Position numbers and translations under genes: made by a program. Under the pieces are notes generated by a model that did not search any database, was not told the origin of the DNA, and was given only the letters and a program-made list of their open reading frames with translations. Source: Leucaena leucocephala (Eukaryota > Streptophyta > Magnoliopsida > Fabales > Fabaceae). Taken from it: DNA of 64,000 nt. Below, in pieces: positions 59,346-64,000 of the stretch. Position 1 is the first letter of the stretch. The number at the start of each line of letters is the position of its first letter. The stretch spans positions 22,048,019-22,112,018 of the forward strand of contig CM073552.1 in the NCBI GenBank assembly GCA_037074615.1. The letters are read 5' to 3'.

Positions 59346-60306
59346 TCAATCATCGACATCTTCGAGTGGCTTAGGTTCATCAAACCATCTTGGAGGATCA
59401 TATCCAGACCCACCTGCATATGCAAAAAGAAAACGCATTCAAATTCAAACTTCTCACATTCTGAAGAAAGCATGGTATATAGAATTGAAGACTAAGATTC
59501 ATGGAAAAACATAGAACATAGGAAAGTCCTTCGTCAATACCAAGGGGATTGCAACGACATATTCGCCATGCTGTCAAGACTGTACCCTTTACAAATCCGT
59601 ATTTCTTATAAGCTTCCATGGAATACTCACTGCAAGTTGGAATGTATCGGCAGCTCTTTGGCAAGATCGGTGAAATTTCCCCTGCATCAAAATCAATTAT
59701 TGTAAATCATAAACTTCGTTCCTGCAATTATTAATCAGTCACAATTCCTGAGGCAGAAGAACATCATAACTAAGTTGTCATTTACATTAATCTGAACTTT
59801 AAAAGGGTGATCCTACTAATTTCAGTCATTCAATGAAAAATTTAACATATTACCCATTTTAGCAAAGAATATGATGAAACTCCTCAAAAATTTGCAAAAC
59901 CTTCAACCAAACTTGAAAAAGTACATAGAACGTTTGGAAAAGAGAGTGGGGAAAGGCTTACTTTTGTAGAATCTCAGCATTGATAGCGCAGCTTTAACTC
60001 CTAAATTGTTCGCATCGCTATCTGATTAAATATGCAAAGTTAGAATCAATTCTGGAACAAGTTAATTAGCGCACGCAGAGAGAACAAGTGCGTATTACCT
60101 TGGGTAGTTTCTGGGTTTGAGTCTTTCTCCAATCCATGAACAACAGGGCTGCAATGATTTAGGGTTTTGAAGGATATCGAAATGCTACAAGTGTTTTGTT
60201 GACTGTTGATATTGAGGGAACTGAAATTAGGTTTCTGGAATTGGGGGAAAATTGGAGTGGAAGGGAAAGACGCATGACAGTTCGGAGATAGGGCTAGTGC
60301 GGCCAT
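59346..60306 (-). CDS. YidD-like membrane protein insertion efficiency factor, probably plastid
   Basis: Four exons close in phase to 158 residues: 60099-60306, 59962-60021, 59541-59681 and 59346-59413. In bacteria YidD is a small amphipathic protein that helps YidC/Sec insert inner-membrane proteins. The core here is ISPILPKSCRYIPTCSEYSM, then YGFVKGTVLTAWRICRCNPL, then GGSGYDPP, with the three conserved Cys. The 60-70-residue N-terminus is rich in Ser, Asn and Pro and nearly free of acidic residues, as expected for a chloroplast transit peptide, so it probably acts with the thylakoid Alb3 insertase. This location is inference. A frame-consistent ATG at 60339 would add 11 residues; the ATG at 60306 was chosen because MAALALSPN is typical of a transit peptide start. 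Confidence 0.9.
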
Positions 60307-61056
60307 TTCACGCTCCGACGTGCGCCGTTCGATGTTCATTCAAAACGACGATTCTCTAGTCTGAGTTTTAATTTTTGAAGGGAAAATTGGAGAATGGTTA
60401 CCATAAAAATTTTATTAGTAAAGCAACGATGCTCTCTATAAAACTTAGGTTATTTTGGATACACAGAATATCAATAGTCCAAACTCTGATTTAGGTCATT
60501 TTAAAAGAAAAAAATAATCCAAAAACGAATATTCCCCAATTTTCATTTTATAAAGTGGAAACTCCATTATATTTACATTTACTTGTTTGCTTATATAACA
60601 CAGATGCTTCCACTCAAAGTATAAGGTGGATTGTCATTTTCACACGTCTCTTTTAATCCCCCTTACTGCAATTATTTTATTTTTAATTATCATTCATGAT
60701 GATTTATTATTAGTAAATCAAGGATAATAAAGGAAGGGGTAAAGCAAAAGGTGTCAATCTAGAGGTGTCTATCTTTTGTCAGTTTAGGTAAATTTCTGAT
60801 TAAATCCCCTGGTTGGTAATTAGAAGAAAATGCCAATTTATTCAAGAAAAGGACAAAAAAAATTAATAATTTCACATCAATTTTATTAATTGTTTTGATC
60901 AGACAAAAGAACCTACATCAGCAACAGTTGCTACAAATTGAGATGGGGAATCCCCAATAACAAGGCTAAACCTGTTTGATTATTATTCCCATTTATTTTT
61001 TTTTTCTTCAATTATTCTTAATTTTTTTTTTCCATCACTGGACATGGGTCTCAAAC
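60307..61056. other. Spacer between YidD and the HAD gene
   Basis: Both genes run on the minus strand, so this is the YidD promoter followed by the 3' UTR of the HAD gene. Sequence is AT-rich and I see no further gene. Confidence 0.4.
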
Positions 61057-62785
61057 TCAAGCAGTCACAGACGTCTCCACAGCAAGCTTGCTAGGGTAAG
61101 AAACATCAGATTTAATCTCAGAATCCCAAAGCTCAGGCACAGCCTCCCTCAGATTATGAATGCTTTCTAAGGCATAATCTGCCCCTTGAACTCTCTGAGA
61201 TGTCCCAACCTAAGATTCAATAAATCAGAGAGCCTCACATTAGTTTCAATGTTGTCATAATCAAATCAAATCCCATCCGCAGAGTCTCTTCAAAAAAGCA
61301 AATCACTTACCCTCACTGTGTGGAGCCCCACACGTTTCCCAGCTTGGATGTTTCTGACACTATCCTCAAAGAACAGCTGAAAATGATAGATATAACCAAG
61401 TTAGTAGCAGCAAGTACAAGCCTGCAAAACTATATATATATATATATATAAGGGTAGCCTAATGTAATAGAGTCCGCGAGGTATAAAGAAAAATAAATAT
61501 ACATAACTTTAACTTGGAGATTGTTTTCGAGATTTGAACGGGTGACCTCTAAGTTTACTCCTCAAACTATATATATATATATATATATATAAGACCCAGA
61601 AAACTTATTTATGATCAATTATCTTACAGTTCTTTGTGGGTCAAGGTTGGCTATTTTGAGGGCCAATTCAATGGAATATTCTGATGGCTTGCAAATAACC
61701 GGCGTTTTGGGCAACTCTGTTGTTGGATTGGATTGATCAAAATGACCTATGATGTCAAAGATCTTAGAACAATCATCGGTTTTGGCTGTGGTGTAGGCGA
61801 TGCTTGAACTTGAACCCATATGCACAGTTTCATCATCTGAATCATCAGAAACTGTGATCTTGTTGGTGGGATTGAGTGTCTCAAAGCATATGATTCCTTC
61901 AAAACAATCTTCTAATCCAAGCCTGCCAAGTGCCTTCACTGCATGGACCTTATCAGCATTTGTGAAGATCTATTGACAAAAACAAAAGAGACAGTGAGTC
62001 AAATCAGATATATGATCAAAAATATTTGGTTCTATTATAGTACATTGATCTCATCTGGTTTATAATACTAAAACTTACTAGTTTCCTATATGGTAAGCTC
62101 AGCAAGAGATTCCTCAGAACTGGGTCAGGTTTCAAGTTCTCATAAGGTAATCTCTCATGGACAAAACTGCAAGTTCAGAAATTCTAAGATAAATATCACA
62201 CCGTCAAAATGCACATTAAAGATGAAGTCCAGAGAATGAAAATTCCATTACCTGTGATATTCATCGTAGTCAAAGTCATATCCAATGGCCTGAATTGAGA
62301 ATTGAAACAGATTTCTCAGCAAGTTCAGAATATATCGATAGAACAAATTTCTACGAAGGAAACCATTTTAGAAGAACATACCCTAAGACCAGCCAGAGTA
62401 GTTCCATAGTTTTTGTACAAAAGAAAGCCTAATTCGTCAACTTTCCCTTTCTCTACGCCAAGTTTCTCCACCAGAAAGTCTACATCATCATCAATAGTAA
62501 AACTCATGTCAATACTAGAAGAAGCAGCGACAAAGACGTTCATTAAGAATAAAAATGCATTAAAGGTACCACCTTTGACATTCTGGTCGCATGCATTTCC
62601 AACACCATTCCTGCGAGGATATAGTGTATCATCTAAATCTGCAAGAAAACTCAGTTATAAATCATGTTTAATGATTATGTTTTAGATAGAAAATAGAAGA
62701 AATCATGTAGATTCATGGGCTCACCAAAAAGAAGGCAGTCATATTTTGGTCTCTGGGCCTGCCTGAATCTTGTTTCATACTCCAT
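61057..62785 (-). CDS. HAD-superfamily hydrolase, pyrimidine 5'-nucleotidase (SDT1)-like
   Basis: Eight coding exons close in phase to 303 residues: 62725-62785, 62573-62638, 62382-62479, 62252-62289, 62079-62166, 61628-61969, 61311-61376 and 61057-61209. HAD enzymes hydrolyse phosphate esters through an Asp nucleophile; yeast SDT1 is a pyrimidine-nucleotide phosphatase, and the plant substrate is not certain. Motif I is DLDDTLYP (D21, D23), motif II lies in IFTNAD (118-123), the motif III Lys is in VICKPSEY, and motif IV is LFFEDSVRN (from 232). All are intact. Between motifs II and III lies an unusually long acidic and Ser-rich loop (about residues 150-200, KITVSDDSDDETVHMGSSSS). A leader intron runs from 62793 to 63544 (gene-strand TCTG|GTAAGC, TTCTAG|TTGC). 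Confidence 0.9.
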
Positions 62786-63655
62786 TTTGCAACTAGAAGA
62801 AAACATTAAAATGGGGAAACAGAAAAACAGAAGTGAACAACACTATACTTCATGAAACATTAACCAACCAATATTTATAGTGAACTGGCTTAGATTCTGA
62901 ATCCAGTCATATCCATAAAAGAAATGTTCATGTTGACTCAGATTAGCAACGAAAGTGGCTAAAAGCTCAGTTAAAGCAGACAATTAAGGGGCCATTTAGA
63001 TAAGGACTCTTGAGTTTCTGAGTGTACAATCCACAACAAGTGGAATGGATTACATCAAAAATTTGTGGACCAGTGACCTTTTGGGGCACAGAATTAAAGA
63101 AACATAGAAAAGCTCAAAAATTATGTTCAATTATTAAAATTAACAGCAAAACCGAATGGTCTCCCTTGAAAGAAGGGATTATTCTTAAATATTGTAATCC
63201 TTTGAATAGAGTTCACGAGACAGGGCATAATCCCTTTTTTCAAATTGCACCCTCTTTTGGAATGATGACCATAACTTAGTTTATACCAACTTTCAGGAAC
63301 GAACCATAAAAAATTGTTCATAAACACAATCATTTATAAGCAATGTAGATTTCCCAAGAGTCCAACGTCCAAATCTATTCAAGTGAAGAGAAAATCGAGA
63401 ACCCAAAAGCAATGCTCTCAGAACTGAGAAATGCGTTGCATAATAAGACTAAAAGAGCATCATAAGCTTAAGGGCTCTGGGCAATGAGAGAAAACTGATA
63501 CAGAGAAAAGGGAAAATGCTAAAGATTGAAAGCCAAAAGCTTACCAGAAAGAGAAGAATCAATGGGTGAAGCTTAAAGAAAAGAGGGCCTCTGAGAGAAA
63601 CACAGAGGTATTGAAGAAAGCAAGAGGGAGGGGGAAGAAGAAATACCGCGCTATG

Positions 63656-63672
63656 GAGGTTTATATAGAGAA
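63656..63672 (-). promoter_or_regulatory. TATA box of the HAD gene
   Basis: On the gene strand the sequence CTATATAAACCTCC lies about 100 bases upstream of the leader-intron donor (63544). That fits transcription starting near 63630. Confidence 0.6.
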
Positions 63673-64000
63673 AAATGACGCTCTTTGTGGCTAGAGAATT
63701 ACATTAAAATATTAAATTATTCAATTACGTTTGCTTTTTAAATACTATAACCAATGAGGTTCACGCAATAAGAAAGTGACAGCTAATTCAATTTGGTGAA
63801 GCTTTTCTTCTTCTTCTTCTTTTTTCTGGACAAGTATCAAAATCTTGTTTGCTTGGCATGTACCGTACTGAAAACTAATATTAAACGCATCAAATTAAAT
63901 TGCCAAATCACAAGTTGGGATGCAAATTTTAAAGACAAAATCCACTTATGCTTATATATACCTCTTTGCTATAAGTGAAATCCAAGCCATTAAATTTTCT
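63673..64000. other. AT-rich sequence at the window end
   Basis: It contains a short TTC microsatellite (63807-63823). No gene is visible. Confidence 0.5.

Noticed and set aside
1..64000. CRISPR arrays, operons or prokaryote-type systems
   Set aside because: The sequence is plant nuclear DNA. No regularly spaced repeats with unique spacers and no intron-free gene strings occur.

Overview
The window is nuclear DNA of a flowering plant, probably a dicot. It is strongly AT-rich. Its genes are split by short GT-AG introns, they are separated by AT-rich spacers full of MITEs, SINEs and (TA)n tracts, and several encode plant-specific family members (alpha-expansin, chloroplast/mitochondrial RNase R-like protein, ORP3-type oxysterol-binding protein, plant rhomboid). 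I cannot name the species.

Left part (1-19 kb): a small gene with a methyl-CpG-binding-like domain (1182-2092, +), a very small one-helix membrane protein (5394-5690, +), and a decaying tandem array of minus-strand coiled-coil genes that resemble proton pump interactors. Unit C (10350-12398) can be read through five exons. Units A (about 3030-4094) and B (about 6139-8530) are broken by frameshifts, a stop codon, a hAT-type insertion and a SINE. Unit D (16562-16866) keeps only its 5' end, and a promoter scrap near 15146 hints at a fifth unit. Comparing units gives unoccupied target sites for two insertions, so the array records its own history.

Middle (19-36 kb): one complete alpha-expansin gene (21665-22740, -) in a long gene-poor, repeat-rich tract with a complete non-autonomous hAT element (31723-32510) and several MITE and SINE copies.

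Right part (36-64 kb): five ordinary housekeeping genes whose exon phases all close. They are an RNase II/R-like organelle exoribonuclease (36223-43576, -; 14 exons, two GC-AG introns), a rhomboid-like membrane protein with a Cys-rich tail (47089-50269, -), an ORP3-like lipid-transfer protein (54280-58266, +; its signature reads RHHPP where SHHPP is usual), a plastid-type YidD (59346-60306, -) and a HAD-family pyrimidine-5'-nucleotidase-like protein (61057-62785, -). They form no pathway cluster. Between the RNase and rhomboid genes lies a nested insertion: a 1.9-kb solo LTR inside a SINE, followed by a second SINE of the same family.

I found no RNA gene, CRISPR array or gene cluster that suggests a new biological system. 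The most unusual content is the tandem array with its shared promoter block, the tRNA-derived SINE family with clear target-site duplications, the large foldback elements, and small sequence oddities in the housekeeping genes. All coordinates come from reading by eye; splice sites were accepted when GT/GC-AG boundaries, reading phase and family similarity agreed.
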